A stretch of 64,000 bases of DNA from Zingiber officinale (GCF_018446385.1 NC_055988.1:166244837-166308836), one strand, 5' to 3'; shown: positions 1 to 12,633, counted from the first letter of the stretch. Notes: generated by a model from the letters alone, not told the origin. A program made the numbers and translations.

Positions 1-826
1 GACAGCCAAATCGCTGCCGGCAATGTCACCAATCTGGCCGCCGGCAGAAACCACAGCCTACTATCCTCGACAGATCGAAGATGGCGGCTTGGATCGGGAA
101 GAGGGCCTCGACTCCTTGCTCCCGTCCGAAACCAAATGCGTGCAGAGGCGGCAGTGGACCGAGGCTAGGGCACGGAAGCAAGAAATCTCCAGCAATGGTC
201 GGCACTGCTTCGTGCGGCGGCAACCACAAATCGGGATCTAGGGCACGGTCCTTTGCTACTTGAGCACAGCAAGAGCAGCAATGTCACGAGCTCCGGGAGG
301 AAGAAGCTTGGGTTGCCGAAGGGATAGGATCGGGTGGCAGTCAGAGGAGAAGAAACTCCGGGATACTCGGATGGCCACCGGTTGAACTTCATGAGGCGTT
401 TCAACCATCGACACTGGAGGAATCGGTGCCGGAGAGGAGAAGAGGAAGAGGGGTGCTAGGGCACAAGAGAAGGAAAGAGAAGAAGGCAGTGGTACCGGCT
501 CGGGGAGGAAGAAGGAGAGGAGAAATGTCGGCTTCTCTTGGTCTCGGCTTTAGGTACGCGGGAGGAGATGGAACCGTCGCAACCGGCGGTTAGGGCAGCT
601 CAGTGTCAGGTTCGGCAGTGAGGGAGAGAAAACGCCGATTAGGGAGAAAGAAAAGAAAAGGAAAAGAATAAAAATAAATAAACTTTTCCTCGCTTAGATT
701 GGGTAACCTAAACAGGCTTTTCCGGACCCCGTTTTTATCCCCATTAACTCGTCCGTAAGAGCTCCGAAAAATTCCCAAAAATTACTGAAAATTCCCCTTT
801 TTATTTTCTTTATTTCCCGGTATTTT
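1..826. other. Unassigned GC-rich stretch, probably old repeat
   Basis: This stretch is GC-rich to about position 600 and becomes AT-rich towards 826. Short open frames exist on both strands, but none resembles a protein I recognise and none has splice context. It stops where a sequence shared with the LTR at 3232-4126 begins. The run of short A- and C-rich phrases near 750-810 looks like LTR sequence of another family, but I cannot assign it. Confidence 0.3.
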
Positions 827-975
827 ACACTTTTAAATTAGTTGAATATCCGAGAAGGGTTTTTGGTTTAATTTTTGTAGGGTAATTCATCCCTCCCCTC
901 TTGCCGACCTCCAAAGGGACCTACAAGTGGTATCAGAGTCAGGCGTTTCAGGAGGACTAATTGCCGATTGAAGCA

Positions 976-1953
976 ATGAGATGGTTGGACCAAGCATCGT
1001 TCCACCCAAAATTCGAGGGGGACTTCGCAGACTGGAAGCGACGTATGGAGGTATTCCTAAGAACTGATTTCGAAATTCGGTTTATTATGAAATATGGTTT
1101 TGTAGCTCCGATGAATCAAGATGGAGAAGAAAAAGAAGAGAGCCACTTGACAAAGAAGGAGCAGAATGAGTCTGTAGCAAACAACAGTGCGGAATATCAC
1201 CTGCTGAGCGTGTTGCCACCTCAAGAGATCAACCACATCGAAAGCTATTCATCTGCCAAAGAACTCTGGGAGAAGTTCCTGGAACTCCACGAAGGCACGC
1301 CTGAAGCGAAGCTCGCTAAAAGAGACATCCTCCGGAACAAGCTAATGAACATCCGACTGGAAAAAGGTGAGAAGGTAGCCAGTCTACACGCAAAGGTAAA
1401 AGAATTGATTACTGGTCTCGAGAACCTCGGAGAAACGGTAACAAATCGGGAAACAATACGCTACACACTCAACGCGTTTCCCAAAACATCAGATTGGACA
1501 TCAATCGTCGACGCCTACTACATTTCGAAAGACCTGGAGGTAAGTACTTTAGAAGAACTGTTCTCCACTCTTGAATTGCATGAAACCAGATGTGCAGGAA
1601 CAAAGGAATCAAGCCAGATGATTGCGCTAAACACAACCAAAAGGGATGAACCCGAGTCAGACTCAGAGGATGATCAGGAAGCGTACATGGTAAGAAACTT
1701 TAAAAAGTTTTTTAGAGCTAATAAATTTAAAGAAATGCAGAATAAAAAGTATCCAAGAAATAGAAGAAGGATGCGTTACTACCAGTGTCAAAAAGAAAGA
1801 CACCTAAAAGAAGACTGCCCAGAACTAAAGAAGGACAAAGGCAAGATTCCCAAGAAGCACAAGAACCTAAAAGCTACTTGGGACGACACTTCTTCATCTG
1901 AGTTCGAGATTCAAGAATATGTCGGGATAACACTGATGACAAGCTACGAATGA
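976..1953 (+). CDS. Copia gag polyprotein (E0), fossil frame
   Basis: This is a nucleocapsid-type gag of a copia element. The N-terminal part has the UBN2/DUF4219-like phrase around FEGDFADWKRRMEVFLRTDF, followed by the helical region with ELWEKFLELHEGTPEAKLAKRD. A basic, acidic and serine-rich tail holds a degenerate zinc-knuckle region near residues 270-285. The first ATG of the frame is at 976; the frame also stays open for a few codons upstream without an ATG. The gag looks whole over its length, and no pol follows it. Confidence 0.75.
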   Translation: MRWLDQASFHPKFEGDFADWKRRMEVFLRTDFEIRFIMKYGFVAPMNQDGEEKEESHLTKKEQNESVANNSAEYHLLSVLPPQEINHIESYSSAKELWEKFLELHEGTPEAKLAKRDILRNKLMNIRLEKGEKVASLHAKVKELITGLENLGETVTNRETIRYTLNAFPKTSDWTSIVDAYYISKDLEVSTLEELFSTLELHETRCAGTKESSQMIALNTTKRDEPESDSEDDQEAYMVRNFKKFFRANKFKEMQNKKYPRNRRRMRYYQCQKERHLKEDCPELKKDKGKIPKKHKNLKATWDDTSSSEFEIQEYVGITLMTSYE

Positions 1954-3216
1954 CAGAGTACATCAGAACCCATTATCGATGAAGGGGGAGTGACCTCAGA
2001 TGGAAGTAGCGAAACAGGGAGAGATTCAGGCTTCAAGTATGATATGGTAAGTGAGGTATGCCTCTTACCCCGTGATGAACTTTACTTTGGTATTAAGGTA
2101 ATGGCAAAATCCATGTATAAATTAGAAAATAAAAAATACCAAATTAGAAAATGAAATTTTAGAAACAAAAAGAATTTTGGCAAAATCATGTCTTATAGAG
2201 GATTTTGAAAAATTGAAAATTGAAAATGAAAAACTAAAAGAAGAAATAGAAAGATTGAAAAAATCTAATGGTCCAAATATTTCTACTTTTAGAAATTATA
2301 GAGGTTTAAATTGGTATTATAGATTTCATCAAAGTCAAATTAGAAATATATAAAAAATCTATGTACCTAGGAAATACTTGGTTAATCCTGTAGGTAGGAA
2401 CCTCTACTGGGTTTCAAAACTTGTTTAATTTAAACTTTAAATTAGACTTAGCATTTTCAGCAAGGAAATTAAACAACTAATTTCATTATGAAGCTTTGTC
2501 TAAGGAAGTGGTTGTTGCTTCAATAACCAAGAAGGCCTAGTGTCTCGCCACGACCTGGAAGCCAAGTATCGAAATGAAAAGTTTAATTGACTAACTGAAA
2601 AAGCATTAATTTAAATTATTTAATGCTTTAAAAGAGTTATTCAATTTGTGTTAGAAAATATTTTTTTTAACTTGACTTAGAAATTTTGTTTAAAAATTAC
2701 CTTAGAAACTGTTTATGAAAGTTAACTTAGAATATTTTTTTTGCCTTAAGATTTAAAAAAAAAAAATTGACTAAGATTTTTTTGCCTTAGAATTTTTTTT
2801 TTTTTTAAAAAATTGACTTAGAATTGTTTCTTATGAATATTAACTTAGAAATTTTTTTAGGAAATGTTGAAATAAGTTTCAAACTTAAAATTTTAGAAAA
2901 TTTTTGTTAACATTTATGACTATTTTTTTTTAAAAAAATATTTTACTTAAATTTTTTTTTTCTTTTCGAAAGAAAAATTCTGACGAGTGTCTTTTACTTA
3001 GACAGTTTTAAAATTTTTTTACACTTAAATTTTTTTTTTTAGAATTTACCTTAGACTTGTTTATAACCCCAATTTTTATGTGATCAAAGGGGGAGAAGTA
3101 TGTTAAGTCTAGGGGGAGGTAATATAATTTTTCAATTGAAGAATATTTGGACTTATTTGAATATAAATTGTTTTTATTGCATATGTTTACCCTAACTTAA
3201 CTTGGGTTGCTCACAT
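1954..3216 (+). other. AT-rich non-coding interior of E0
   Basis: No gene is present here. A block at about 2488-2580 is strikingly like blocks in the two gag-only elements further right. The remainder (about 2640-3060) is a loose repetition of GACTTAGAA-type phrases separated by long T and A runs. The polypurine tract follows. Confidence 0.6.
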
Positions 3217-3231
3217 CAAAAAGGGGGAGAT

Positions 3232-4126
3232 TGTTGGAACCCCAAGGTGTTTTGATGTGATCAAACAAGCTAAGTTAGGTCCTGTGTTTGTTTAACCCTT
3301 GTGTCTAAGTGTGCAGGAGCTTAGGAACACAGGAAGTCGAGCGGAAGACGCGGCTAACGAGAAGGACGACACGGGGAGAGAGCCGATGGGCTCGGTGCGT
3401 CCAAGGGATGAGGTGACCGCGGAAGAGTACACCGGTGGACGAGAAGAACGTGCGCAGCATTCGAGGGATGAGAAACCGGGAAGGAAGGCTGCTCGAGGAA
3501 AAGGCCGGAACTTGGGTTTGGGTGAGCCCTATTCTGGATGGCTGAGATCACTCAAGCTAGCGGAGCCGGAGCGAACAAGACCCGGACTGAGATGAGCTGA
3601 ACAGGAGATGAAAAAGTCAACGCTGTTGACTTTGGGCTCCGGGGCACCCGGAGCCCTCCTGGGCGCCCGGAACCCTTCCGGGCGCCCAGACCTGGATTTT
3701 GACCAGGATCGCGTCAAACGCGATCTGATCGTTGAGGGATAAAATTTTATCCCCCCGGGCACCCGGAACCCATTCGGGGTGCCCCGACCAGTGCTATAAA
3801 TATAACACTGATCTGGACAGTCAGAACATCTAACTTGTAATCAGTTTTCTATGTGCTTTCAATTCTGTTTCTTTTATTTGTGCTATCAACGCTGTAAAGA
3901 GGCTACTCCACCCGAAGGAGATAAACAGATAGTGTGCTTATTTTCCTTGGATTAGCAATCCCCTGATTGCAAACCAAGTAAATCTCTTGTGTCTGCTCTT
4001 TTCCTTTAGTCTCTTAGTTTTATTATTACAAGTGTCTTTTAAATTAGTTGAATATCCGAGAAGGGTTTTTGGTTTAATTTTTGTAGGGCAATTCACCCCT
4101 CCCCTCTTACCGGCCTCCAAAGGGAA
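3232..4126 (+). repeat. 3' LTR of E0
   Basis: The LTR starts TGTTGGAACCCC directly after the polypurine tract. It holds a cluster of GGGCGCCCGG-type palindromes (about 3640-3785), a perfect 18-base palindrome centred on AAAATTTT (3736-3753) and a TATA box at about 3795. The last bases are missing where it meets the antisense element. Confidence 0.75.
3789..3810 (+). promoter_or_regulatory. LTR TATA box flanked by inverted repeat (E0)
   Basis: CTATAAATATAA sits between CAGTG (3789-3793) and CACTG (3806-3810), so the TATA box lies in the loop of a small dyad. This matches the arrangement, though not the sequence, of the A-family LTRs. Confidence 0.5.
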
Positions 4127-5578
4127 CTTGGAACCCAAAGAGAATCGTTCTAATATTTTCTCCAGATCCTTGACTTGAGTTTTCAAACTGGAATTCTCTT
4201 CCTCAAGTTTTTGGACTTGAGTCGAGTTTCCAGTCTGAATTGGTTCAGTCAAAGATTTGGAGTTAGTCACTTCTTTAAGGACAGCTACTTCCTTTAGAAG
4301 TGACTTAATTCTAAGATTTGACTTAGCTAATTTTCGTAACAAGTAATTAACTAGGTTGTTAAGTCGAGGGATACTTATAGAGGGATCGGGCCCTTCGGAA
4401 ATGGATACGGATCCGTGGCTTCTTTCTGATTCTGCTTCCGACTCGCTCTCGCTCTCGCTCTCGCTCTCGGACACATCGATCTGGTCTCGGGCCATCAAGG
4501 CAAGAAGGCTCGTCTGTTCAAGCTCGTCGTCGGTATCCTCTTCTGAAGATTCTTCAAAGGTTGTTTTTAGTACCTTCTTCTTTCTTTGCTTCTTTGCATC
4601 CTTATGATTGGGGCAGTTGGCCTTGATATTCCCCTTTTGGTTGTATCCGTAGCAGGTCACCTCAAACTTGACCTTTGAGCTCGGTTGACCCTCCTTGGAT
4701 TGGACTGCCTTCTTTAGGTCTTTCTTGTTGAAGCCATTCTTTTTCTTGTAGAGCTTCTTTACCAAGTTCACGAGTACAATTGTTAGTTCGTCGTCTTCAT
4801 CGTCTGAGTCTGGTTCTGGTTCCGATTCTGGCTCGGTTCTTCGTCGTGATCTTGGTTCGCGTGTTCTATTGGTACCTACAAGCAAAGCTACACCTTTCTC
4901 AGGTGGCTGTGTGTTAGTTTGCTCATGAAGTTCAAATTCAGAGAATAATTCGTCTAATCTAATGGAAGATAAATCCTTGGAGACTTTGTAGACATCTACC
5001 ATTGATGCCCACAATGTGCTCCTCGGAAAAGCATTAAGTGCGTATCTTATGATGTCCCTATTCTCGACCTTTTGCCCGATCGCGTAGAGGGAGTTTAGGA
5101 TGTCTTGTATACGAGCATGAAGTTGGCTGGCCGTCTCGTCTTCCTGCATTTTCAAATTATATAATTTATTGAACAAGAGATCTCTCTTGCTTACCTTAGT
5201 GTCGGAGGTGCCCTCGTGGAGTTCGATCAACTTCTCCTAAAGTTCTTTTGCGCTGGAGAATGGTCCAACTCTGTTGAGTTCCTCCTTGGTCAGTCCACAC
5301 TGGAGGGTGCAGGTCGCTCTGGCATCAGCTTCCATCTTCTTGATTAGGGTCGGTTCTCATTTTTCTCAGGGTGTTGGCTTGCCGTCTTCGTCGGATGGCA
5401 GTTGTAGTCCGGTCTTGATGATCATCCACGTGTCGAACTGTGTCTTGAGAAAGGTTTCCATTCGCCCCTTCCAATATCTGAAGTCTTCTCTGGAGAAAAG
5501 TGGGGGGCGAACGATGCTGAAACCTTCTTGTTGGCCATTAGCGATATGCAACAATAAAAAAAAAAAGAAATATCCCAA
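4127..5578 (-). pseudogene. Copia gag remnant (family B)
   Basis: Minus-strand frames show REDFRYWKGRMETFLKTQFD near the start, an IELHEGTSDTKVSKRDLLFN region, a CCHC-like zinc knuckle (CYGYNQKGNIKANCPNHKDA) and a coiled-coil tail. A hexamer repeat in the DNA (about 4440-4470) encodes a run of Ser-Glu pairs. These are hallmarks of copia gag. The copy is a fossil with about one or two breaks and loses its end at 4127. Confidence 0.7.
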
Positions 5579-5796
5579 GACTAGGTCTTGGATTAGTAGT
5601 GCGGGAAATAAAGTTAAGAATTTGCGAACTCGAGTGGTGTTGCACCAGTCTCGAGTAAAAACCGATTCAAAAAATTAATTAGAATATAACTATTAAGCTA
5701 ATTCTATTTGACTCCATAAAATTGAAAATACCATGTAAAAAAAATTACGTGATTGATGGTTGCACCAAATCAACGCGACCCCGCTCTGATACCAAT

Positions 5797-7010
5797 TGTT
5801 GGATCGAAAGCGCTAGAGGGGGGGAGGGGTGAATAGCGCTCGTGGCTATTTCGTTCGTTTCGGAATCGTAAAACAATCAAGTAAATAAACACAGCGGAAA
5901 AATAAAAGAGCACACGCTAACACAAGTTGGTTACTTGGTTCGGAGCCTGTGGCGACTCCTACTCCAAGGCCCGCGATCGTTGATCACTTCCGGTGGGTAA
6001 CAACTATAAGCTCGAAAGTTGTTATTACAAACTAAGTACAATGTAAAAGCAGTAAACAAACTTTATACCGACAATGAAATACTGAAAGCTGAAGCTCCAG
6101 GTCGTCGGGATCTCGTTGCAGCACTTTGGGATCGTCTCGTAAGCAGATGTAGCAGAAAGAAGTTATTTTGAGCTGTTGTTCAAAGTCCCCTTATAAACAG
6201 TGTTGGAGGCGCCTCCAAGCTGTCCGAGGTGCCTCCAACGAGCCGATTCAGCCGCTTAGATCAACGCAGACTCCTTCTGCGCTTATCCTCCTCAAGGCGC
6301 CTTAAAGGCCAGTCTAAGGCGCCTTGAACCCCAGCTCCAAGGCGCCTTCAAGTCCATATAGGGCGCCTCCAGCGTTTTTGGACAGCTGGCTTCGACTAGC
6401 ACCCGAGGCGCCTCCAAGCCCCATGGAGGCGCCTCAGACACTGTTCATCCGAGGTCTAAGTTGCTCCTTTGTTCCTGCAAATTATGTTAGTCCCAAACAC
6501 ACCCCTGCAAAACAAATTTAGCACAAAAATAATATGATAGATAAACTTGATAGTCATCGGACTATCCGGGGCTGACTTTGGATTTCCAACCGGAAACCCT
6601 AGGTCGACCCAACGCCTACTATTCCCTCTACGGGGAGCGCGTCCTCACCTACTCCACTCAGGAGATTTACCTGTTACCAGTGCGATCCTCCAGATTGACT
6701 GGACTTTTGCTCAGCGTTCGAAGCTTCCGGACTTTCTGCTGGACTTCTACTTCTCGGCTGGTCCAGTCTTTCACCTGGTTCGTGACACCAGGACTTTCCA
6801 CCTAGGGTTACCCCCCTAGGACTTTTTGCATGAAGCTCTTGACCCGCCAAGACTTTCCGCATAGGGTTACCAGCCCCTATGACCTAGGGTTACCACCCCC
6901 TAGGGTTTTCCACCTGCCTAACCGCAGCTAGGACTTCCTTGAAATACTCAATTAAGTATGTTAGATCACAAGACAACTTAACTTTGAATTCCTTTGCCAT
7001 TATCAAAACA
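5797..7010 (-). repeat. 5' LTR of family B
   Basis: Read on the minus strand, the 1.2-kb LTR is bounded by TGTT and AACA. It holds about eight GGCGCC-centred palindromes (6200-6450) upstream of a TATA-like TTTATAAGG. The right edge at 7010 meets gypsy sequence directly. Confidence 0.75.
6200..6450. repeat. GGCGCC palindrome array in family B LTR
   Basis: Repeated 10-12-base palindromes of the types GGAGGCGCCTCC and AAGGCGCCTT are spaced roughly 15-40 bases apart. Between them lies unrelated sequence. They sit just upstream, in LTR sense, of the TATA-like box. Confidence 0.75.
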
Positions 7011-7039
7011 ACGGTCGATCGTCGGATGCTTCCCGCACC

Positions 7040-10000
7040 AACAAGATCCACCCCAGCCAAGCGAAAGCAACCACCTTTATAATCGCTGACCTGGAGGTGG
7101 TGAAGAAGGCAGAGTTGGTTGTTTGCCTTAGATAAAATCATGATGTGTTTGCTTGATCGACACACGAGCTTCCCGGTATCTCCCTGAGCGTGGCTCAACA
7201 TGAGTTTCATGTCCAACCGGACGCTCGACCTATGAAGCAAAGAAAGAGGGACTTTAGTGCGAAACAAAGTGTGATCATCCGGGTGGAAATAGAGAAGCTG
7301 CTGGAGGTCGACCATATTAGGGAAGTTCAATTCTCGAGCTGGCTAGCCAATATCGTATTAGTCTCTAAGTCAGGGAATAAATGGCGGGTCTACATCGACT
7401 TTCGCGATTTGAACAATGCGTGCCCGAAGGACTTCTATCCATTGCCCAGGATAGACCAGATGGTGGACTCGATGGTGGGTTGCGAGCTGATCTAGATGCT
7501 CGATGCATACCAAGAATATCACCAAGTGTCGCTCGCCCACGAGGACCGGGAGAAGGTCAGCTTCATTACGACCAATGGAACATAATACTACAATGTCATA
7601 TCGTTCAGACTCAAGAATGTCGGAGCCACTTACCAAAGGCTGATGAACAAGGTGTTCCGACGGTAGATCGACCGTAATATGGAGGTATACATCAACGACA
7701 TATTAATTAAATCCCTCCGATTTGCTGACCTATGCACAGATATCAACGAGACCTGCCAAATGCTGAGGACCTATGCAATAAAGCTGAACCCAGGCAAGTG
7801 TCTATTCGACGTGAAGAGTGGTCGCTTCCTAGGTTACATCATCACCGAGAGGGCATTGAAGCCAATCTAAGCAAAGTCAAAGGTTTGCAAGACATGCCGC
7901 TGCTTCGGAACTTGAAGGAAGCTCAACGGTTGACCGGTCGGATCAAGGCGCTGTCCAGATTCATATCCAAGTCGTTTGATCAAAGCCTGCCATTCTTCAA
8001 AGTGCTTCACCGAGCTATAAAATTTTAGTGGGACGCCGAGTGCAATCGGGCATTGGAAGAGCTCAAGGAATATCTAAACTCCGTGCCTGTATTGGCCAAG
8101 CCGGTTGTTGATGAGCCACTTTGGATTTATCTGTCATCCAACAAACATGTCGTTGGATCAACTTTGGTTAGGTAGAATGGCCAAGAGCAGCAGCATGTAT
8201 ATTTTTTGAGTCATATATTGAAGGATACAAAGTCTCGCTACATCGGTCTCGAAAAATTAGCGTATGATTTGATTCTCGCCACTCGGATGCTTCGTCCGTA
8301 CTTCATAGCACACAATCATTGTGCTAACAAATAGCGCCTTGGGTCGAGTCATTCTCAATCCCGAAGCATCGGGAAGGCTAATCAAATGGACGACCAAACT
8401 GATCGAATTCGACATTCAATATCTACCCCGAGCGGCAATTAAGGCTCAGGCCTTGGCGGATTTCCTCATAAAGGTCCAGAATATTGAGCCGAAGGCAACA
8501 TGAAAGATATATGTTAACGATTCGTTCACTCGGCAAGGCAACGGAATCGGCATACTGCTTATCTCACCATAGGAAGACCGGATGCAGCTCTCGGACTACA
8601 GAGCTACCAACAATGAAGCAGAGTATAAGGCATTGATAACCGGCCTACAGGCAACCCGACATGTGGGAGCCGTTAAAGTCCTCATCCACTCGGACTCTCA
8701 GTTGGTCGCTCAACAGCTATCCGAGACGTTCGAGATAAGCAACGTCCGACTCCGGCTCTACGCGGAGGCCTTCGAAAAGCTGAAGACAAACTTCCAGGAG
8801 GTCATTATACAAAAGATCCCCCGATCAAAGAACCAGTCGGCAGATGAGTTGGCAAAGTTAGTCAGTTCGCTGTCGCCGATCATTATAGGGAAGCTGATCG
8901 AACAAGTCTCACTTGTGGCACATATCGATCGAATGGAAGGAATAACCTTCTCGAACAACTGGAGGACAAATCTGACAGAGTTTCTGCGTTCGGGAGCAAC
9001 ACTTGCCGATCCGAAGGAAGCTCGTCTGCTGAAGAAAAGGGTCGGACGATTCACCTTGTTTGGGAACCAACTTTATAAGAGAGCCTTCTCCAGATCCTTA
9101 CTTAAATGCGTCGGGTCGGAAGATGTCAAGTACATTCTACGGGAGGTGCACCAAAGCTATTGCGGAGGCCATCCGGGAGGTCGTGCGCTAGCACGGAAGA
9201 TACTCTTGGCCGGATATTTTTGGCCGACTCTCCAAGAGGACGTCGCTCGAATGGTGGCCACTTGCTTGTCCTACCAGAAGTATCACAACCTTCCTCACGG
9301 ATCGACCGACGAAATGAAGGTGTCCACAGTATCTTGCCCGTTCGACCAATGAGGTATGGATATCGTTGGGTCATTCCCCATGGTGACAGGTCAGCGAAAA
9401 TTTCTGCTCGTCGCGGTCGACTACTTCTCGAAGTGGGTGGAAGCCGAGCCGCTTATGAGAATAACCGAGCAGATGGTCCTCAAATTTATGTGGCAGATCA
9501 TCATTTGCCGGTTCAGCATCCCATGCTGACTCGTATAAGACAATGGCCGGCAATTCGCCGGTCGGAGGTTTAGAGAATGGTGCGAAGGCTATAGCATCCA
9601 ACAGGCTTTCATATCGGTGGTCTACCCCCAGGGCAACGGATAAGCCGAAGTAGTCAATCGGGAGATCCTTAGAGTTTTATGAGCTCGGCTCAACCACGTT
9701 GAAGGCAGCTGGGTCGACGAGCTCCCCAGCGTGTTGTGGGCCCTTCGTACAACCCCGAAGGAGGTGACCGGTATAACCCCCTTCCATTTAGTATACGACG
9801 GCGAAGCAGTTGTCCCCGTGGAGGTCGGAGTAGAATTCGATCGGGCGCAGTACTATGATGAAGGCAACGCCGAGTGGAGGCTCATGGAGCTCGACTTGGT
9901 AGACGAAACACGGGTGAAAGAAGCGGTTCGTCTAATGGCGTATCGACAGCAAATTAAACAGAATTACAACCGGAGGGTGATCCTGAGGTCCTTCCAGGTC

Positions 10001-10186
10001 GGCGATCTCGTTTGGAAGAAAGTGAAGCCGGTTGGCGACATCACCAAGCTTGAAGCCCCATGTGCGAGACCTTTCAAGATTTTGCAGAAGCTCCGTTCGG
10101 GAGCCTACTACTTAGAGGATGAAGAGGGAAGGCAGCTCGAGAGGCCATGGAGTGCAAATCATCTCCAATCCTACATGGACCGATAA
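7040..10186 (+). pseudogene. Gypsy pol remnants (RT, RNase H, integrase)
   Basis: Reverse transcriptase is recognisable from WRVYIDFRDLNNACPKDFYP (about 7382-7441). RNase H-like sequence follows, including ATNNEAEYKALITGLQA near 8600. Then come the integrase zinc-binding region (HQSYCGGHPGGRALARKIL, near 9150) and the integrase C-terminal region (TTPKEVTGITPFHLVYDGEA, near 9750). The domain order RT, RNase H, integrase is that of Ty3/gypsy. The region is broken, with roughly eight to ten breaks. Confidence 0.8.
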
Positions 10187-10274
10187 GAGGTGCATGAGTG
10201 AATACCATGCATTTTTGTATGGCTCCCAAACGCAAGGCAAAATGTGAATAAAAAGTGAAGGCCTCTTGAAATAT

Positions 10275-10545
10275 GTCTCTCTCAACGGTCGAACGACGAC
10301 GTTAAATCCTGGCTAACGACAACGGTCGAGCGGCGACCTTAGATACTTGTCTCCATCAATGGTCGAGTGGCGACCTTAAACTCTTGTCTCCCCAATGACA
10401 GAGCGACGACCTTAAACCCGGGATTATATCAACGGTTGAGCGGTGACCTTAAACTCGGGTCTATAACAACGGTTGAGCGACGACCTTAAACCCCAATGTT
10501 CGCCTAATTTTCCTCAACGGTCGAGCGACGACCTTAAACTAGTGG
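10275..10545 (+). repeat. Short degenerate tandem repeat after gypsy pol
   Basis: About six imperfect copies of a unit of roughly 40-60 bases are built around CAACGGTCGAGCGGCGACCT and TTAAACTC. The stretch is non-coding and lies between pol and the antisense ORF. Such spacer repeats are common in Tat-lineage elements. Confidence 0.65.
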
Positions 10546-10889
10546 CTCAATGAGCGAGAAAGCGCCGATGAATAGCCGACTGTGTGCTCGGGTTACGCAA
10601 AAGCTTGAAGTCTTCAAAATATAGTGACCATTCGACACTATTCGTCAAGATACTTCCAGAACCGATCGGAAGTTCGTAGAAGCGTGATCGAACTCTGAAT
10701 ACAAAAGGGATCAGTCGGCTAGATAGACTAATCGTAGACGATCAAATTCACGAGGCCACGAGTTCGTGCAATGCTCAAAGAGAAAAGGGAGTAAAAAAAA
10801 ACGTACAAGAAAATAAAGCTTGTCTGAATGGACAAGCATTCATTAAGACTTCAAAAATTTTTATAGAAATTGTACAGGGACGCTCGACC
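10546..10889. other. Gypsy spacer without genes
   Basis: This stretch holds no open frame of note and no recognisable site. It belongs to the untranslated region between pol and the antisense ORF of the gypsy element. Confidence 0.4.
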
Positions 10890-11305
10890 TCACTCAAGAT
10901 AGTCTAGGGCGTCGTTAGGCAGCGACATCGTAAGTTTATCTCGGCTGATGATGATGCTGGTCAGAGCTGCCGACAGGTATCCACCTTCTCTAAGCTGGTC
11001 GATCGTCTCGTCGATCGCCAAGTCGAATAGGCAGAGTGCTCGGTTTGCAACCTTGTCGTTGAACGCATCCGAACGGATATAGTTCTTCTTCATCGCCTTG
11101 AACCGGCCGACCTCAGCATCCTGATAAGTCTTCAATGCCGCTCGAGAGGCCTCCAGCTCGTCCTTCGTGGTGGTCAGTGCGGTATCTTTGGCGGCAAGTT
11201 AGTCACGAAAGGCGGCTTCTTCAGCTGATCGACTCTTCCGCTCGGTGACCAAGAAATCTTCAGCTTCCTTGAGTTTTTGGGCGAGGGTTCGAGCCTCCTT
11301 ATTCT

Positions 11306-11908
11306 TAGGGTTGTAAACAAGCTAAGCCGAGCCGAGCCGAGTCGAGCTTTGGGGTGTTCAAGGTTGTTTGATAACGTAACCAAGCCGAGCCGAGCTGAGC
11401 TCAAAATGAACCAAGCTTTTGAAATGAGTGTTCAAGCTTGGCTTGGTTTATTTCTTATGAACTTGAGCTTGTTTGAAGCTTGGCTTGAGCTTGGTTCGAG
11501 CATGGCTTGAGCTTGGTTCGGGCTTGGTTCGTTTAGATGTTACCAAGCTCTCAATTCAAGTTTGTTTGATTGTTTGAAACTTTTAATTGTTTGATTGGTT
11601 ATTGAGCTTGATAATTTAAATTTATTTATTTATTTTATTTTTTATTTAGCATATTGAAAAGAGTTTTATTAATGAATATGGTTCATAAACGTTGTTCACG
11701 AATGTTGTTCACGAACGTTGTTCATGAATGTTGTTCATGAACGTTAACGAGCTGAACACATATGTGTTCAAGCTTGTTTGTTTAGCTTAACGAGTTGTTT
11801 AAGCTTGTTTGTTTAATTAATCTTATTTATATTGAACGAACATAAACAAGCTCTTACCAAGCCGAACACCAAGTTTGTTCACGAACGTTTGGTTCATTTA
11901 CAACCCTA
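11306..11908. mobile_element. hAT-type MITE
   Basis: The 603-base element has 12-base perfect terminal inverted repeats (TAGGGTTGTAAA / TTTACAACCCTA) and an 8-base target duplication CTTATTCT (11,298-11,305 and 11,909-11,916). Both are diagnostic of hAT elements. There is no transposase. The interior is rich in GAGC/GCTTG phrases, and a 13-base tandem repeat of the type GTTCACGAAYGTT lies near 11,685-11,745. It interrupts the antisense ORF of the gypsy host. Confidence 0.9.
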
Positions 11909-12633
11909 CTTATTCTTCGCCTTGAGGTCTTCGATGGTCCAATTCTTCCTTGCATTGGTCAACTCGATTTTATTGTTGAATATGGTGACCTGTTTATTGA
12001 GCCGAGCTAGCATAGTGGCATAGGCGACACTCTTGTCGCGTTCAGCCTCGAGAAGTTTATTGCTCTTCTTCAGATAGACCTGCAGTTTGGCCACCTCGGC
12101 ATTCGTTTGTTCTTGATAGGCGGAGGATTGTCTGCTGAACGCCTTCATCTTCTTCACTTCCTCCTCCAAAAATACGAGCCTGTGGCACATGACTAGGCTT
12201 TCCACCCAGTACTGCAAATAACAAAGCGAATATAAGCACTGATCAAAAATCTGTTGGACCCCGTGGAAGTTTTGATATGATCAACCAAGTTGGTTAGGTC
12301 CTGCTGTGTTTGATCCCTGTGTCTGAGTGTGCAGGAGCTTAGGAGCACAGGAAGTCGAGCGGAAGACGCAGCTAGCGAGAAGGACGGCACGGGAAGGGAG
12401 CCGACGGGCTCGGTGCGTCCGAAGGACGAGAGAGCTGCGGAAGAGTACTCCGGTGGGCGTGAAGAGCGTGCGCGGCGTTCGAGGGACGTTAAGCCGGGAC
12501 GGAAGGCTGCTCGAGGAAAAGGCCGGGAATTGGGTTCGGGTGAGCCCTATTCCGGTTGGCCGCAATCACCCAAAAGATCGGAGCGTCGGAAGTCAAAGTG
12601 GAGCAAAGAAACAAGCTGGAATGTTGAGCTGCC

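Larger units (their letters stand above)
827..4126 (+). mobile_element. Gag-only Ty1/copia LTR element (E0)
   Basis: The parts in order are: the last ~100 bases of a 5' LTR (827-925), a tRNA-iMet-type primer site (928-938, TGGTATCAGAG), a gag frame (976-1953), an AT-rich untranslated stretch (1954-3216), a polypurine tract (about 3217-3231) and a 3' LTR from 3232 to about 4126. The two LTR ends match closely over the shared ~100 bases, which shows that they are one element. There is no protease, integrase or reverse transcriptase, so the copy is non-autonomous. The 5' LTR is mostly missing, and the last bases of the 3' LTR are lost at the junction with the next element. The lineage is probably SIRE/Maximus-like, judged from the gag type. 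Confidence 0.8.
4127..7010 (-). mobile_element. Ty1/copia element, 5' part only (family B)
   Basis: On the minus strand the order is a 1214-base 5' LTR (7010 down to 5797, starting TGTTTTGATAATGG and ending CCAACA), a primer site (5794-5783, TGGTATCAGAGC) and gag-type coding sequence down to 4127. It is cut off there by the junction with E0. The pol genes and the 3' LTR are absent, so no target duplication can be tested. The gag carries about one or two breaks. Confidence 0.8.

Noticed and set aside
1-404. Gene in the GC-rich left edge
   Set aside because: The overlapping short frames on both strands have similar length and no family features, as expected of GC-rich repeat DNA.
10890-11135. 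Independent host gene on the minus strand
   Set aside because: It continues the antisense ORF of the gypsy element, and the coding traces resume on both sides of the inserted MITE and copia element.
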